Made by a program: the position numbers and the translations under genes. Shown here in pieces: positions 46,503 through 56,974 of a stretch of DNA of 64,000 nt. The notes beneath the pieces are model-generated. The model was not told the origin of the DNA. It was given only the letters and a program-made list of their open reading frames with translations, and made no database searches. The DNA lies in assembly GCF_014196515.1 (NCBI RefSeq), contig NZ_JACIDV010000005.1, forward strand, positions 186,001 to 250,000, read 5' to 3'. The DNA comes from Rhizobium skierniewicense (lineage in GTDB: Bacteria > Pseudomonadota > Alphaproteobacteria > Rhizobiales > Rhizobiaceae). Position 1 is the stretch's first letter. Each line of letters opens with the position of its first letter.

Positions 46503-46691
46503 ATGGCATATGATTGGAGTGGCAATACCGTCAAGCAAAAGCGCGACGACCGGGTCGTCGTTCTGGCTGTCGTCGCGCTGGTTTTATTGATGACGCTCGC
46601 GCCGATGCGGCTCATGCGTGTCGCGGCACCGACGGTACACATCATCGACACGACATCACTGACTATCAGCCCGCCGCTTGCGAAGCTGTAA
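46503..46691 (+). CDS. Small membrane protein, unrecognised
   Basis: This is a 62-residue protein starting MAYDWSGNTVKQKRDD. One membrane helix (about residues 19-38, VVVLAVVALVLLMTLAPM) and a short C-terminal, probably periplasmic, segment follow. GAGGA precedes ATG 46503; a TTG further upstream adds 12 residues without a ribosome site. I know no family. Its stop lies three bases from the convergent ABC gene. Confidence 0.65.
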   Translation: MAYDWSGNTVKQKRDDRVVVLAVVALVLLMTLAPMRLMRVAAPTVHIIDTTSLTISPPLAKL

Positions 46692-46694
46692 GCA

Positions 46695-48455
46695 TCAGAC
46701 CTTCACCAGATCGAGGTGGACCACACGCGGGGACAGCACCTGCAATATGGTCTCCGAACGGCCGATGTAGACGATGGCCGTATCCGTCATCCCCGCCAGC
46801 ACCGATGCCAGCCGTTCGACCGTTTCTGTTTCAAGCCCTTCGAGGAGATCGTCAATAAACAGCCAGCGTGGCTTCAGTACCAACGCATTGGCCACGCGAA
46901 CGCAGGCCTGCTCATCGGAATCGAACTTCTTGTCCCAGCGGATGTTTTCATCCATGCGCGGAATGATGTGGCCAAGGCCGCATTTTTCCATGGCATTCAG
47001 AAAATCCTGCTCCTGGAATTTCTGCGGGCTGCGAGGATAGCACAGGATTTCGCGCAACGGCGCTGCCGGTAGATAGCCATGCTGGGCGATGAACAGCATT
47101 TCCTCGCGCGGTGGCATCGTAATCTTGCCCTGGCCCCAGGGCCATAGCCCCGCAACGGCTGCAAAGAACAGACGCCGGTTGACGCCCTGATCGCCGTTGA
47201 CCATCAGCCGGTCACCAATATTGATTTCCACGGGCGCTTCCCGCAGCCGGAAAACACGGGACAGGTCCTGCCCGCCCGCCTCCGGGCAGATTTCGACGGA
47301 CGTCCAGCGGATCGGCCCTGCAGTATCGGGTTCGATCTCGATGGTATTGCCGTGCCGCTCGATACTGTCCATCTGGATCAGCGCATTGCGGAACACAGAG
47401 ACGCGCTGCAAGTTCGCCTTCCAGGCGGCGATGGGACCGAAATTATCGATGTACCAGCGTAAAGCCACATTGACCTGGTTGAAGGCACCCACTGCCATCA
47501 TCAATCCGCCGAAGCTGAGATTTCCCGCAAAATACACGGGCGCGGCGATAAGAATAGGGGCAACAATGGCAAGCCATCCGTAACCGGACGAGACCCATGT
47601 CAGATGGGTCAGCGCCATGGCCAGCCCCCTGATGACAAACAGCACGGCGTTGATGTCTTCACCGATGCGGTGACGCTCGTTCTTCTCTCCGCGCGCCAGC
47701 GTGATCGCGGTGACGTTTTCGCTGGCCCGCATCAGCGAGAAGCGCAGCTCCGCCTCTTTCGAATAGCGCTCCGAATTCAACGGCACCAGACGGTGGCCGA
47801 CGATGTTGCTCAGCAGCGAGGCCGAGCCTGCATAAATGAGCGCCGCCCAGACCATGTAACCTGGTATTTCGACCATCTTGCCACTGATCTCGATGGCAAA
47901 ACCCGCCGACAAGCCCCAGAGAACGCCGATGAAGCTGACCAGCAGGATCGTCGCATTGACGAGCCCGATGGCAAGCGCCGTGCTGCTTTCGGCCAGGTTG
48001 CGCACATCGTCGTGCAGTCGCTGGTCGGGGTTGACGGCGATGGCACCGAAGCCGGCAAGGCGTGCGGCACGGCCGGGCCTGAACCATTGGTCGACCATGT
48101 CCTTTGCCAGACCTTCGCGCATGTTGAGCGCCGTCATCTGGTTCAGCCATGTCTGGAAGACGTTGAGCAGCAGCAGCGCTCCTGCAATCATCGCGAACAC
48201 TTCCAGCTGGTGCAGGAATGCGTTGAGATCGCGCCGTTCGAGTGCGTTGTAGAACGGTGCGTTCCACTCGTTCAGCTTGACCTGCCCGTAAGCCGTGACG
48301 AGGATGATGGTCAGCAGCGCGCACATCAGCAGGATGAGCCTGCCGCGCACCTTGGATGTCCAAAACGCGCTGCCCATCATCGCCAGTTGTGCTTTGAATG
48401 TCAGATCGAACGTCGGATGGCCGACCGTCTCGGTGGACAGATTACCTTGCGCCAT
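46695..48455 (-). CDS. SbmA/ExsE-like ABC transporter with degenerate ATPase domain
   Basis: This is a 586-residue half-transporter with an ABC-transmembrane type 2 (SbmA/BacA-like) membrane domain (about residues 1-370; six helices, AYGQVKLNEWNAPFYNALERRD signature). A C-terminal nucleotide-binding domain follows. The latter has lost its key residues. The Walker A position reads GDQGVNRR (about 420-428) instead of GxxGxGK[ST]. The signature is FDSDEQACVRVANAL rather than LSGGEQQR, and Walker B is LFIDDLLEG with Asp for the catalytic Glu. The fold text AAVAGLWPWGQGKI around these is otherwise well kept, and the frame is open to the end. Either ATP is not hydrolysed and transport is driven otherwise, as in BacA/SbmA, or the protein pairs with another ATPase. 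Confidence 0.85.
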   Translation of the reverse strand: MAQGNLSTETVGHPTFDLTFKAQLAMMGSAFWTSKVRGRLILLMCALLTIILVTAYGQVKLNEWNAPFYNALERRDLNAFLHQLEVFAMIAGALLLLNVFQTWLNQMTALNMREGLAKDMVDQWFRPGRAARLAGFGAIAVNPDQRLHDDVRNLAESSTALAIGLVNATILLVSFIGVLWGLSAGFAIEISGKMVEIPGYMVWAALIYAGSASLLSNIVGHRLVPLNSERYSKEAELRFSLMRASENVTAITLARGEKNERHRIGEDINAVLFVIRGLAMALTHLTWVSSGYGWLAIVAPILIAAPVYFAGNLSFGGLMMAVGAFNQVNVALRWYIDNFGPIAAWKANLQRVSVFRNALIQMDSIERHGNTIEIEPDTAGPIRWTSVEICPEAGGQDLSRVFRLREAPVEINIGDRLMVNGDQGVNRRLFFAAVAGLWPWGQGKITMPPREEMLFIAQHGYLPAAPLREILCYPRSPQKFQEQDFLNAMEKCGLGHIIPRMDENIRWDKKFDSDEQACVRVANALVLKPRWLFIDDLLEGLETETVERLASVLAGMTDTAIVYIGRSETILQVLSPRVVHLDLVKV

Positions 48456-48716
48456 CAGTACCTTGCCGTTTCCATGAAATTTTGAATTCTAAGGCTCCTG
48501 CAGGCATCGACCATAAGTGCGTAGCGTGACAGCAATAGCATGGCGTGCATGCTTGTCCATGTGCAACGGGAAACCCGGATGGAGACCGTGGCGCTGCAAT
48601 GCGCAAAGGGTTGGAAATGTTCCTTGCTTTCTGTGCGTGCATTGCACAAAGTCGCAGCAATCAAAGAGGGGCGGCATGATCCGCGCGCAAACCGGGAAAA
48701 CCGGGCAAGGGTAAGT

Positions 48717-51700
48717 ATGTCAATCAAAGCAAGCATCTATCATCTGACGCATTACAAATATGACAATCCGATTCGCCTCGGACCTCAGATCATCAGATTG
48801 AAGCCTGCGCCGCATTCCCGCACCCATGTCATCAGCCATTCGTTGAAAGTCACGCCTGCCAACCACTTCGTCAATCTTCAACAGGATCCTTACGGCAATT
48901 TTCTGGCGCGCTACGTCTTTCCGGACCCGGTGACGGAATTCAGGATCGAGGTCGATCTTGTCGCGGATATGACGGTCTACAATCCCTTCGACTTTTTTGT
49001 GGAAGAAAGCGCCACCTACTGGCCTTTCGAATATCCCGAGACACTGCAGGCGGATCTGTCGATCTACCAGACGCCAGAACCTTCAGGTCCTCTTCTGACA
49101 GACTACCTGAAATCGCTCGACTGGACGAAAGGACAGCCGACCGTCGATATGGTTGTTGGCATCAACGCCCGCCTGCAAAGCGAAATCGGCTATGTCATCC
49201 GCATGGAAACCGGCGTGCAGACGCCTGAGGAAACGCTGGGCAGTGCAAAGGGCTCATGCCGCGACACGAGCTGGCTGCTGGTCCAGATTCTGCGCCATCT
49301 CGGCTTTGCCGCCCGCTTCGTCTCCGGTTATCTCATTCAACTGACACCGGATCTGAAGGCACTGGATGGTCCCTCGGGAACGGAGGTCGATTTCACCGAT
49401 CTTCATGCCTGGGCCGAGGTTTATCTGCCGGGCGCTGGCTGGGTGGGTCTTGATCCGACATCGGGCCTTCTGACCGGCGAAAGCCATGTGCCGCTGGCCG
49501 CAACCCCGCACTTCAGCAATGCAGCCCCCATTTCCGGCGGCTATTATGGCGAGGCCAACACCGAGTTTGCCTTCGACATGAAGGTCACGCGCGTGGCCGA
49601 GCATCCGCGCATCACCAAGCCGTTTTCGGACGAAAGCTGGGACCGCCTGAATGCGCTGGGCGAACAGGTGGACAAGGTTCTGAACGAACAGGACGTGCGC
49701 CTCACCATGGGTGGCGAACCGACCTTCGTCTCCATCGACGATTTCGAATCGGGCGAGTGGAACACCGATGCCGTGGGCCCGACCAAGCGGGAAAAGGCCG
49801 ATGTGCTGATCCGCAAGCTGCGCGAGCGCTTCGCTCCCAACGGTTTCCTGCATTACGGCCAGGGCAAGTGGTACCCCGGCGAAAGCCTGCCGCGCTGGAC
49901 GTTTTCGCTCTATTGGCGCAAGGACGGCAAGCCCGTCTGGCACAACCCCGATCTGGTGGCGCGCGAGGGCGCAGAGACCGGCGTGACCTCGGAAGATGCG
50001 GAAAAGCTGCTCACCAATATCGCTACAAACATCGGCATCGCACCGGAACTGGTGTTGCCCGCCTACGAAGACCCGGCGGAATGGGTGATCAAGGAAGGCA
50101 ACCTTCCCGACAATGTCGATCCGTCGAATTCCAAGCTGAAAGATCCGGAAGAGCGCAACCGCATCGCCCGCGTCTTTGAACGCGGACTGACCACGCCAAC
50201 CGGCTATGTCCTGCCGGTACAGGCATGGAATGCCAAGGCGACATCCGAGAGGCGCTGGATGAGCGAGAAGTGGAAGACCCGGCGCGGCCGCATCTTCCTT
50301 GTGCCGGGCGATAGTCCGGTTGGGTATCGCATTCCGCTGGGCACCCTTCCCCACGTTCCGGAATCAAAATACCCCCATATCCACCCGGCAGATCCGTCTG
50401 TCCCGCGTGGACCATTGCCAGATACCGTTGCACCCTCCGCCCGCTCTTTGCCAGAAGCATCGTTTCAGGCCTCGGAAGGGGCCACGCAGGAACGCATCGA
50501 GCAATCCATCAGCGACATCAACGGCGAGGTCCGCACCGCCATGTCGGTCGAGGCACGGGACGGCAGGCTCTGCGTCTTCATGCCACCGGTGGAGCGGATC
50601 GAGGACTATCTCGATCTCGTTGCCGCCGCAGAAGCCGCCGCGACCGATCTTGGCCTGCCGGTCCATATTGAAGGCTACACCCCGCCGCATGACGAGCGCA
50701 TGAACGTCATCCGCGTCGCGCCGGATCCCGGTGTCATCGAGGTCAACATCCACCCCGCTGCCAGCTGGAAAGATTGCGTCGATATCACCACATCAGTCTA
50801 TGAGGACGCCCGCCAGACGAGGCTCGGTGCGGATAAATTCATGATCGACGGTCGCCACACCGGCACCGGTGGTGGCAACCACGTGGTGGTGGGCGGTGCC
50901 AACCCCAATGACAGCCCGTTCCTGCGCCGTCCCGATCTGTTGAAGAGCCTCGTGCTGCACTGGCAGCGGCACCCGTCGCTGTCCTACCTGTTTTCCGGCC
51001 TGTTCATCGGCCCGACAAGCCAGGCACCCCGCATCGATGAAGCCCGTCATGACAGCATGTACGAGCTGGAAATCGCCATGGCGCAGGTGCCGATGCCCGG
51101 CAAGGGTGACGCGCCCTTGCCGTGGCTTGTGGACCGACTGTTCCGCAATCTCTTGACCGATGTCACCGGCAACACCCACCGTTCGGAAATCTGCATCGAC
51201 AAGCTTTTTTCACCGGATGGACCGACCGGTCGCCTCGGCCTCGTCGAATTCCGCGGTTTCGAAATGCCGCCGAATGCGCGCATGTCGCTGGCCCAGCAAT
51301 TGCTGGTGCGCGCCATCATCGCCCGCTTCTGGAAGAACCCGTCCGGTGGCCGTTTCGTGCGCTGGGGCACGGCGCTCGCCGACCGCTTCATGCTGCCGCA
51401 TTACATCTGGGCGGATTTCCTGGATGTGCTGGCAGACCTGAAGGACAACGGCTTCGACGTGAAACCGGAATGGTTCGCGGCGCAACTCGAGTTCCGCTTC
51501 CCCTTCTTCGGCGAGGTCGAATATGAGGGATCGAAACTGGAACTGCGTCAGGCGCTGGAGCCATGGCATGTGATGGGCGAACAGGGTGCCATCGGCGGCA
51601 CCGTGCGGTACGTGGATTCCTCGGTCGAGCGCTTGCAGGTCCGGCTGGAAACCTCCAATCCGGCCCGTTACACGGTGGCCTGCAACGGCCGCGCCGTACC

Positions 51701-52046
51701 GATGAAACAGACGGAAACATCCGGTATTTCGGTAGCAGGTGTGCGCTTCAAGGCATGGCAGCCAGCGCAGGGTCTCCACCCGGCGCTTCCGGTCAACACA
51801 CCGCTAACCTTCGATATATATGATACATGGTCGAACCGATCGATCGGCGGCTGCATCTATCATGTTGCCCATCCGGGCGGTCGCACCTATGAGACGTTCC
51901 CGATCAATGGGAACGAAGCGGAAGCGCGCAGGCTGGCCCGTTTCGAACCTTGGGGACATACGGCGGGAAATTACCCTCTGTTGCCGGAAGCGGCTTCGCC
52001 AGAGTTCCCGTTGACGCTTGATTTGAGACGCCCACAGGGAGTGTGA
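48717..52046 (+). CDS. Transglutaminase + DUF2126 (glutamine-synthetase-like ligase) fusion protein
   Basis: This is a 1109-residue protein, first of a three-gene cluster. The N-terminal part has a transglutaminase N domain (residues 1-95) and a transglutaminase core with Cys181 (KGSCRDTSW), His230 ([10 protein letters not shown]) and the following Asp (GLDPTSG). The C-terminal two thirds are DUF2126. Comparative studies describe DUF2126 as a circularly permuted glutamine-synthetase-like amide ligase; the loop [12 protein letters not shown] (about 719-730) and [10 protein letters not shown] fit that. The ATG at 48717 ([13 protein letters not shown]) follows AAGGGTAAGT; an earlier frame start at 48540 adds unrelated text. 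The next gene starts two bases after this stop. The substrate is unknown; peptide ligation or tagging is the family prediction. Confidence 0.9.
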   Translation: MSIKASIYHLTHYKYDNPIRLGPQIIRLKPAPHSRTHVISHSLKVTPANHFVNLQQDPYGNFLARYVFPDPVTEFRIEVDLVADMTVYNPFDFFVEESATYWPFEYPETLQADLSIYQTPEPSGPLLTDYLKSLDWTKGQPTVDMVVGINARLQSEIGYVIRMETGVQTPEETLGSAKGSCRDTSWLLVQILRHLGFAARFVSGYLIQLTPDLKALDGPSGTEVDFTDLHAWAEVYLPGAGWVGLDPTSGLLTGESHVPLAATPHFSNAAPISGGYYGEANTEFAFDMKVTRVAEHPRITKPFSDESWDRLNALGEQVDKVLNEQDVRLTMGGEPTFVSIDDFESGEWNTDAVGPTKREKADVLIRKLRERFAPNGFLHYGQGKWYPGESLPRWTFSLYWRKDGKPVWHNPDLVAREGAETGVTSEDAEKLLTNIATNIGIAPELVLPAYEDPAEWVIKEGNLPDNVDPSNSKLKDPEERNRIARVFERGLTTPTGYVLPVQAWNAKATSERRWMSEKWKTRRGRIFLVPGDSPVGYRIPLGTLPHVPESKYPHIHPADPSVPRGPLPDTVAPSARSLPEASFQASEGATQERIEQSISDINGEVRTAMSVEARDGRLCVFMPPVERIEDYLDLVAAAEAAATDLGLPVHIEGYTPPHDERMNVIRVAPDPGVIEVNIHPAASWKDCVDITTSVYEDARQTRLGADKFMIDGRHTGTGGGNHVVVGGANPNDSPFLRRPDLLKSLVLHWQRHPSLSYLFSGLFIGPTSQAPRIDEARHDSMYELEIAMAQVPMPGKGDAPLPWLVDRLFRNLLTDVTGNTHRSEICIDKLFSPDGPTGRLGLVEFRGFEMPPNARMSLAQQLLVRAIIARFWKNPSGGRFVRWGTALADRFMLPHYIWADFLDVLADLKDNGFDVKPEWFAAQLEFRFPFFGEVEYEGSKLELRQALEPWHVMGEQGAIGGTVRYVDSSVERLQVRLETSNPARYTVACNGRAVPMKQTETSGISVAGVRFKAWQPAQGLHPALPVNTPLTFDIYDTWSNRSIGGCIYHVAHPGGRTYETFPINGNEAEARRLARFEPWGHTAGNYPLLPEAASPEFPLTLDLRRPQGV

Positions 52047-52047
52047 C

Positions 52048-54456
52048 TTGGCAAAGGCACCGGCGATGAAACGGACGAGCGGTAAAAACGACATGGCATC
52101 CATGCTGGGATATCGCTCCATGCCCGGAATTGCCGACGAAATGCTGGATATAAATGGCAATATTCGCCCGGTCTGGCGGCACTTCGTCAATGCGCTCGGT
52201 CGCATGGAGGAGCGCGAGCTGCATGAGCGCTTCGCCCGCACCGACCGCTACCTGCGAGATGCCGGCGTCTTCTATCGCGATTACAGCGCGCAGGGAAATA
52301 CAGAGCGCAACTGGCCGATTTCCCACATTCCCGTTCTGATCGATGAGCAGGAGTGGGAGGCGGTCTCCCGAGGGCTCATTCAGCGCGCCAATCTGCTGGA
52401 AACGATCGTTGCGGATTTCTACGGCGAAAACCGTCTGGTCCAGCAAGGCTACGTCCCACCGTCCCTGCTCGCCTCCAACCCCGAATATCTGCGCCCGATG
52501 GCTGGCGTCAAACCGGCCGATGGCCACTACCTGCATTTCTGTTCGTTCGAAATCGGACGAGGTCCTGACGGCAACTGGTGGGTGCTGGCAGACCGCACGC
52601 AGGCGCCATCCGGCGCAGGTTTTGCGCTGGAAAACCGCGTTGCCACCACGCGCGCCTTTTCCGATATCTACGCCGAATCCCACGTTCACCGCCTCGCCTC
52701 CTTTTTCGGCGCCTTTCGCGATACGTTGCAATCGCACCGCCAGCATCCAGACGACCGCATCGCGGTTCTGACGCCGGGACCTGCGAGCGAAACCTATTTC
52801 GAACACGCCTATATCGCTCGCTATCTTGGCTTCATGCTGCTGGAAGGCGAAGACCTGACCGTGGTCAACAACCGCGTCATGGTCCGCACCGTGGCGGGTC
52901 TCAAACCGATCGGCGTTTTGTGGCGGCGGCTGGATGCGTCCTACACCGACCCGCTGGAACTGGACCAGAACTCCCATATCGGCACCCCCGGCATGGTGCA
53001 GGCGCTGCGCGCTGGTTCGCTGAGCATGGTCAATGCGCTGGGAACCGGTATCCTGGAAACGCGCGCGCTTCTCGCCTTCCTACCCGCCATCTGCCGCCAT
53101 CTTCTGGGCGAGGACCTGGCCATGCCGTCCATCGCCACATGGTGGTGCGGCCAGCCGTCGGAACGTGAGCACGTGGCGCGCAATATCGAGCGCATGGTCA
53201 TCGGCCCGGCCTACTCCCGCCTGCCCTTCTTCGATGATAACGGCCAGTCGGTTCTCGGCTCGTCGCTGCGGGAGACCGCAAAGGATTCCATTGGCGACTG
53301 GCTGGAAAGCGATGGCCACAAGCTGGTCGGACAGGAAGTCGTCACACTGTCTACCACACCCGCTTATGTCGACGGCAAGCTAGTCCCGCGCCCCATGAGT
53401 TTGCGCGTTTTTGCAGCCCGTACCCAGGATGGCTGGCAGGTCATGCCCGGTGGCTTTGCCCGCATCGGTCGCAGCAATGATACGGCCGCCATCGCCATGC
53501 AGGCAGGCGGCAGTGCCGCCGATGTCTGGATCGTCTCCGACAAGCCTGTGGAACGCACGACGCTTTTGCCGGCGGAAGAAAACTTCATCCGCAACATGCC
53601 CGGCAGCCTGCCAAGCCGTGCCGCCGACAATCTGTTCTGGCTGGGCCGGTATATCGAGCGCGCCGAAGGAGCGTTGCGGATTTTGCGTGCCTGGCACGCC
53701 CGCTTTGCCGAATCCGCCGATCCGAAGCAACCGCTTCTGGCCCACGTCACTGCCTATCTGGAAACCGTCGATATCGACGTCGACGAATCCGTTCCGGCAA
53801 GCCTGATCGCCAACCTCAACAGTGCGATCTATTCCGCCAGCAATATTCGCGACCGCTTCTCCCCGGATGGATGGCTGGCGCTGAACGATCTGGCAAAGAC
53901 CGCCCGCCGCTTCCAGAGCAAGGTCGCAGCCGGCGACGACGCCACCCACGCCATGACGGTCCTGTTGCGCAAACTGGCAGGCTTTGCCGGTCTGGTGCAC
54001 GAAAACATGTACCGTTTCACCGGATGGCGCTTCCTCTCCATCGGTCGATATCTGGAACGCGGACTGCATCTGACACGTCTGCTCGGCCACATGAGCGGCC
54101 CAGATGCACCGGATGGGTCCTACGACATGCTGCTCGAAATCGGCGATAGCGTCATGACCCATCGCCGCCGTTACAACGTGAATACAGCCGCGCTGACGGT
54201 AATGGACCTGCTCGGTCTCGACCCGCTGAACCCGCGCTCCATTCTCTTCCAGCTCAACGAAATCCGCACCGAGGTGGAGCAGCTGCCAAACGCCTTCGTC
54301 AATGGTCAGATGTCGCCTTTTTACCGCGAGGTCATGCGGGTTCATTCCGGCCTTGCCGTCATGACCCCGGAAAACCTGTCACCCGCCATCTTCGTCCAGC
54401 TGGAGCAGGATCTCGAACACCTCTCAGACCTTCTTGCCCAGACATATCTTGGATAA
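52048..54456 (+). CDS. Circularly permuted ATP-grasp + Alpha-E domain protein
   Basis: This is an 802-residue protein. The first about 480 residues are a circularly permuted ATP-grasp ligase (family text SMPGIADEMLDINGNIRPVW, FYRDYSA, GYVPPSLLASNPEYLRPMAG, LTPGPASETYFEHAYIARYLG, MPGGFARIG). The remainder, from about 510, is the helical Alpha-E (DUF403) domain (LPSRAADNLFWLGRYIERAEGA onward). The start is TTG at 52048, one base after the upstream stop, with AGGGAG before it. The family makes amide bonds with ATP on unknown substrates. The gene pair with DUF2126 and transglutaminase is widely conserved in bacteria. Confidence 0.9.
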   Translation: MAKAPAMKRTSGKNDMASMLGYRSMPGIADEMLDINGNIRPVWRHFVNALGRMEERELHERFARTDRYLRDAGVFYRDYSAQGNTERNWPISHIPVLIDEQEWEAVSRGLIQRANLLETIVADFYGENRLVQQGYVPPSLLASNPEYLRPMAGVKPADGHYLHFCSFEIGRGPDGNWWVLADRTQAPSGAGFALENRVATTRAFSDIYAESHVHRLASFFGAFRDTLQSHRQHPDDRIAVLTPGPASETYFEHAYIARYLGFMLLEGEDLTVVNNRVMVRTVAGLKPIGVLWRRLDASYTDPLELDQNSHIGTPGMVQALRAGSLSMVNALGTGILETRALLAFLPAICRHLLGEDLAMPSIATWWCGQPSEREHVARNIERMVIGPAYSRLPFFDDNGQSVLGSSLRETAKDSIGDWLESDGHKLVGQEVVTLSTTPAYVDGKLVPRPMSLRVFAARTQDGWQVMPGGFARIGRSNDTAAIAMQAGGSAADVWIVSDKPVERTTLLPAEENFIRNMPGSLPSRAADNLFWLGRYIERAEGALRILRAWHARFAESADPKQPLLAHVTAYLETVDIDVDESVPASLIANLNSAIYSASNIRDRFSPDGWLALNDLAKTARRFQSKVAAGDDATHAMTVLLRKLAGFAGLVHENMYRFTGWRFLSIGRYLERGLHLTRLLGHMSGPDAPDGSYDMLLEIGDSVMTHRRRYNVNTAALTVMDLLGLDPLNPRSILFQLNEIRTEVEQLPNAFVNGQMSPFYREVMRVHSGLAVMTPENLSPAIFVQLEQDLEHLSDLLAQTYLG

Positions 54457-54459
54457 CCC

Positions 54460-55341
54460 ATGCTCTACGACCTGACGCTGCACATGGGCTATATTTACGA
54501 TACGCTGGCGTCAGGGGCCCGCCACATCATCCGCGTGATGCCGCTGTCCATTCCCGGCAGGCAAAGGCTGATCGCGGGTTCGCTCAGCGTCTCCCCCGCA
54601 CCCGAAGAGCGCACGGTTTTCAACGATTTCTTCCAGCAAACCGCGACCTCGGTCTTTCTGCGGGCGTCGCATGACAAGCTGGACATCCGTATGCAAGCCC
54701 GCGTTTCGGTGGAAAGCACCTCACTGACGGCAGATTTTTCGCCCGAGCTTTCAAAGCTCCCGCGCGATCTCGCCACCGTCTGGTCGCTCGATGCGCAATC
54801 GCCTCACCATCTGGCAGGCATCAGCCCCCGTATCGGTGAAAACGCCGCCATTGCGGCTTACGCCCGCGAGACGATAAAGCCGGGCATGACGATCCGCGAA
54901 ATTGCGCTGGCGCTGTGCAAACGCATCTACAAGGACTTCAAATATGATGGCGAGGCGACCACGGTGGATACGACACCAGCCGAAGCCTTCAAGCTGAAAC
55001 GTGGCGTCTGCCAGGACTTCTCGCATATCATGATCTCGGCCCTGCGCAGCCTCGGCATTCCCGCGGGCTATGTCTCTGGCTTCCTGCGAACCATTCCGCC
55101 TGCGGGCAAGGAACGGCTGGAGGGTGCCGACGCCATGCATGCCTGGGTGCGTGTCTGGTGCGGTGAGGCAACGGGCTATATCGAACTGGACCCCACCAAC
55201 GACATCGTTGCGGGCAACGACCACATCGTCGTGGGTTACGGACGCGACTATGCCGATATCGCTCCTGTCATCGGCGTCTTGAAAAGCTACGGCAACCAGC
55301 AGACCACACAGGCCGTGGACGTCATCCCCGTCAAGGCCTGA
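54460..55341 (+). CDS. Transglutaminase-like cysteine peptidase
   Basis: This is a 293-residue protein with a bacterial transglutaminase N domain followed by a transglutaminase core. The catalytic triad is Cys184 in RGVCQDFSHI, His227 in AMHAWVRVW and the Asp in YIELDPTND. There is no signal peptide, so it acts in the cytoplasm. In this conserved context it is expected to be a peptidase or amidase acting on the product of the two ligases. It starts three bases after the previous stop. Confidence 0.91.
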   Translation: MLYDLTLHMGYIYDTLASGARHIIRVMPLSIPGRQRLIAGSLSVSPAPEERTVFNDFFQQTATSVFLRASHDKLDIRMQARVSVESTSLTADFSPELSKLPRDLATVWSLDAQSPHHLAGISPRIGENAAIAAYARETIKPGMTIREIALALCKRIYKDFKYDGEATTVDTTPAEAFKLKRGVCQDFSHIMISALRSLGIPAGYVSGFLRTIPPAGKERLEGADAMHAWVRVWCGEATGYIELDPTNDIVAGNDHIVVGYGRDYADIAPVIGVLKSYGNQQTTQAVDVIPVKA

Positions 55342-55507
55342 CCGTCCCACAACGGTGCCAGCATCGTATCGGGATGGCGCACAGCCTCGTTTCACCACAG
55401 AAATCCGTCCCGTTTTGAACACTCGTTCAATTTGTCGATATTGCGTTAGGAAAATCTCCATCGCCTCGCAGTAGATGTGATGTCATCTCACGATCGAACA
55501 GGCGGAC

Positions 55508-56746
55508 ATGATGTTCAACGGTGCCGGAATGAAGACACGGATGCGGGCGCTGCTGGGCGACAGGCAGGGCAATTTCGCCATGATGACGGCCATAACACTG
55601 CCGCTCCTGATGGGCGTTGCAGGCGCAGGCCTCGAGCTCACCAAGGCCATGCAGGTCAAATCCGATCTTCAGAACGCAGCCGATGGCGCAACACTGTCCG
55701 CCGCCACCATGTTTCGCGAATCCGAGGGCGACAAAAGCGATGATGAGTTGAAGGCGCAGGGCAACAAGTTCATTGCAGGACAAAGCTTTGCGCAGGACCT
55801 GTCCGAGGTGGAGAAAAAAGCCTTGGACGCCAATATCAGCAGCGTCACCAAACGCACCGATACCGCCAAGGGCACCAATTTCCAGATTTCCACGACAATC
55901 AGCTACCAGATGCCGCTTAACCCTCTTCTCGGTCTCATCTGGGCAAAGTCGATGACCCTGAGCGCCACCAGCACATCGGAAAGCAGCGTCAACAACGGCG
56001 CGCCGCTGTCCATGTATCTGGTGCTGGACCGCTCGGGATCGATGTCGTTCAAGACCAACACGGTCGATAGAAGCAAGTATTCCTGTGCGAACTATGATGA
56101 GCTCAACTGGCCCAGTCCGATGAGCAGTAGCAGACCCTGTTACGTCAATAAAATGACGTCTTTGAAAACCGCCGTCAGCTATCTGGTGGACACGCTCAAC
56201 AAATCAGATCCAACGCATCGGACAAATGGCTCGCCCGAATCCACCCTCGTGCGAACCGGCGCGATTGCCTACAACGACAAAAGTTCAATGCCACAAGCCC
56301 TGAACTGGGGCACGAGAAGGTCGAACACCTATATTCAGGCCCTGTCGGCCACAGGCGGAACGGATGCGAATGCCGCACTGACGGCAGCCTACGATGCTCT
56401 GAAATCCTCAAATCCGGCTGAGGCAAAGGCGCAAAAAGACAGCGGAAACAAATCCTTCCAGAGATTCATCGTCTTGATGACCGATGGTGAAATGACGGGG
56501 GACAGCGCAAGCTGGAACCCATCCGTCGATGCGGCGGTCCGCGCCACCTGCGTCAAAGCGAAAGCCGACGACATCAAGATCTTCACCGTTGCCTTCATGG
56601 CGCCCGTCAGAGGCAAATCGCTTCTCCAGTCCTGCGCCACCAGCGCCGACAACTATTACGCGCCGGAGAATATGGAAGAAATCGTCGCGGCCTTTGGCGA
56701 TATCGCCAGAAAAGCCTCTGGAAACATCAGTCGTCTGACAAACTGA
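55508..56746 (+). CDS. TadG-like pilus-assembly/von Willebrand A protein
   Basis: This is a 412-residue protein with an N-terminal Flp/Tad pilus-assembly segment (GNFAMMTAITLPLLMGVAGAGLE, one membrane helix; VKSDLQNAADGATLSAA). A von Willebrand factor A domain follows, with the metal-site motif DRSGSMS at about 174-180 and later T and D residues (TGGTDANAAL, LMTDGEMTG). TadG proteins sit in the envelope and take part in Flp pilus assembly or adhesion. No other tad/cpa genes are in the window, so this is a solitary copy. Rhizobia often have such orphans. Two or more starts are possible at 55508-55529. Confidence 0.85.
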   Translation: MMFNGAGMKTRMRALLGDRQGNFAMMTAITLPLLMGVAGAGLELTKAMQVKSDLQNAADGATLSAATMFRESEGDKSDDELKAQGNKFIAGQSFAQDLSEVEKKALDANISSVTKRTDTAKGTNFQISTTISYQMPLNPLLGLIWAKSMTLSATSTSESSVNNGAPLSMYLVLDRSGSMSFKTNTVDRSKYSCANYDELNWPSPMSSSRPCYVNKMTSLKTAVSYLVDTLNKSDPTHRTNGSPESTLVRTGAIAYNDKSSMPQALNWGTRRSNTYIQALSATGGTDANAALTAAYDALKSSNPAEAKAQKDSGNKSFQRFIVLMTDGEMTGDSASWNPSVDAAVRATCVKAKADDIKIFTVAFMAPVRGKSLLQSCATSADNYYAPENMEEIVAAFGDIARKASGNISRLTN

Positions 56747-56769
56747 AATCCTCAACCGCCGTTTTACAG

Positions 56770-56804
56770 ACCACGCAGACCACACCGGTTTGCGTGGTTT
56801 TTTC
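56770..56804 (+). terminator. Terminator of the TadG-like gene
   Basis: The stem ACCACGCA/TGCGTGGT is followed by TTTTTTCGTT. Confidence 0.88.
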
Positions 56805-56974
56805 GTTATTTTCATACAACAAGCACATGCTTGTCGTAACACTCTAAAGTCATTCATACTTTCGACAAAACGGCTGTTGCCACAGACTGCTATCGATGCA
56901 TAAATTGCCGGGATGACAGCCATGCCGATCGACAGAATCAGACACTATCCTCCCACCAAGGTGCTGACCGACCA

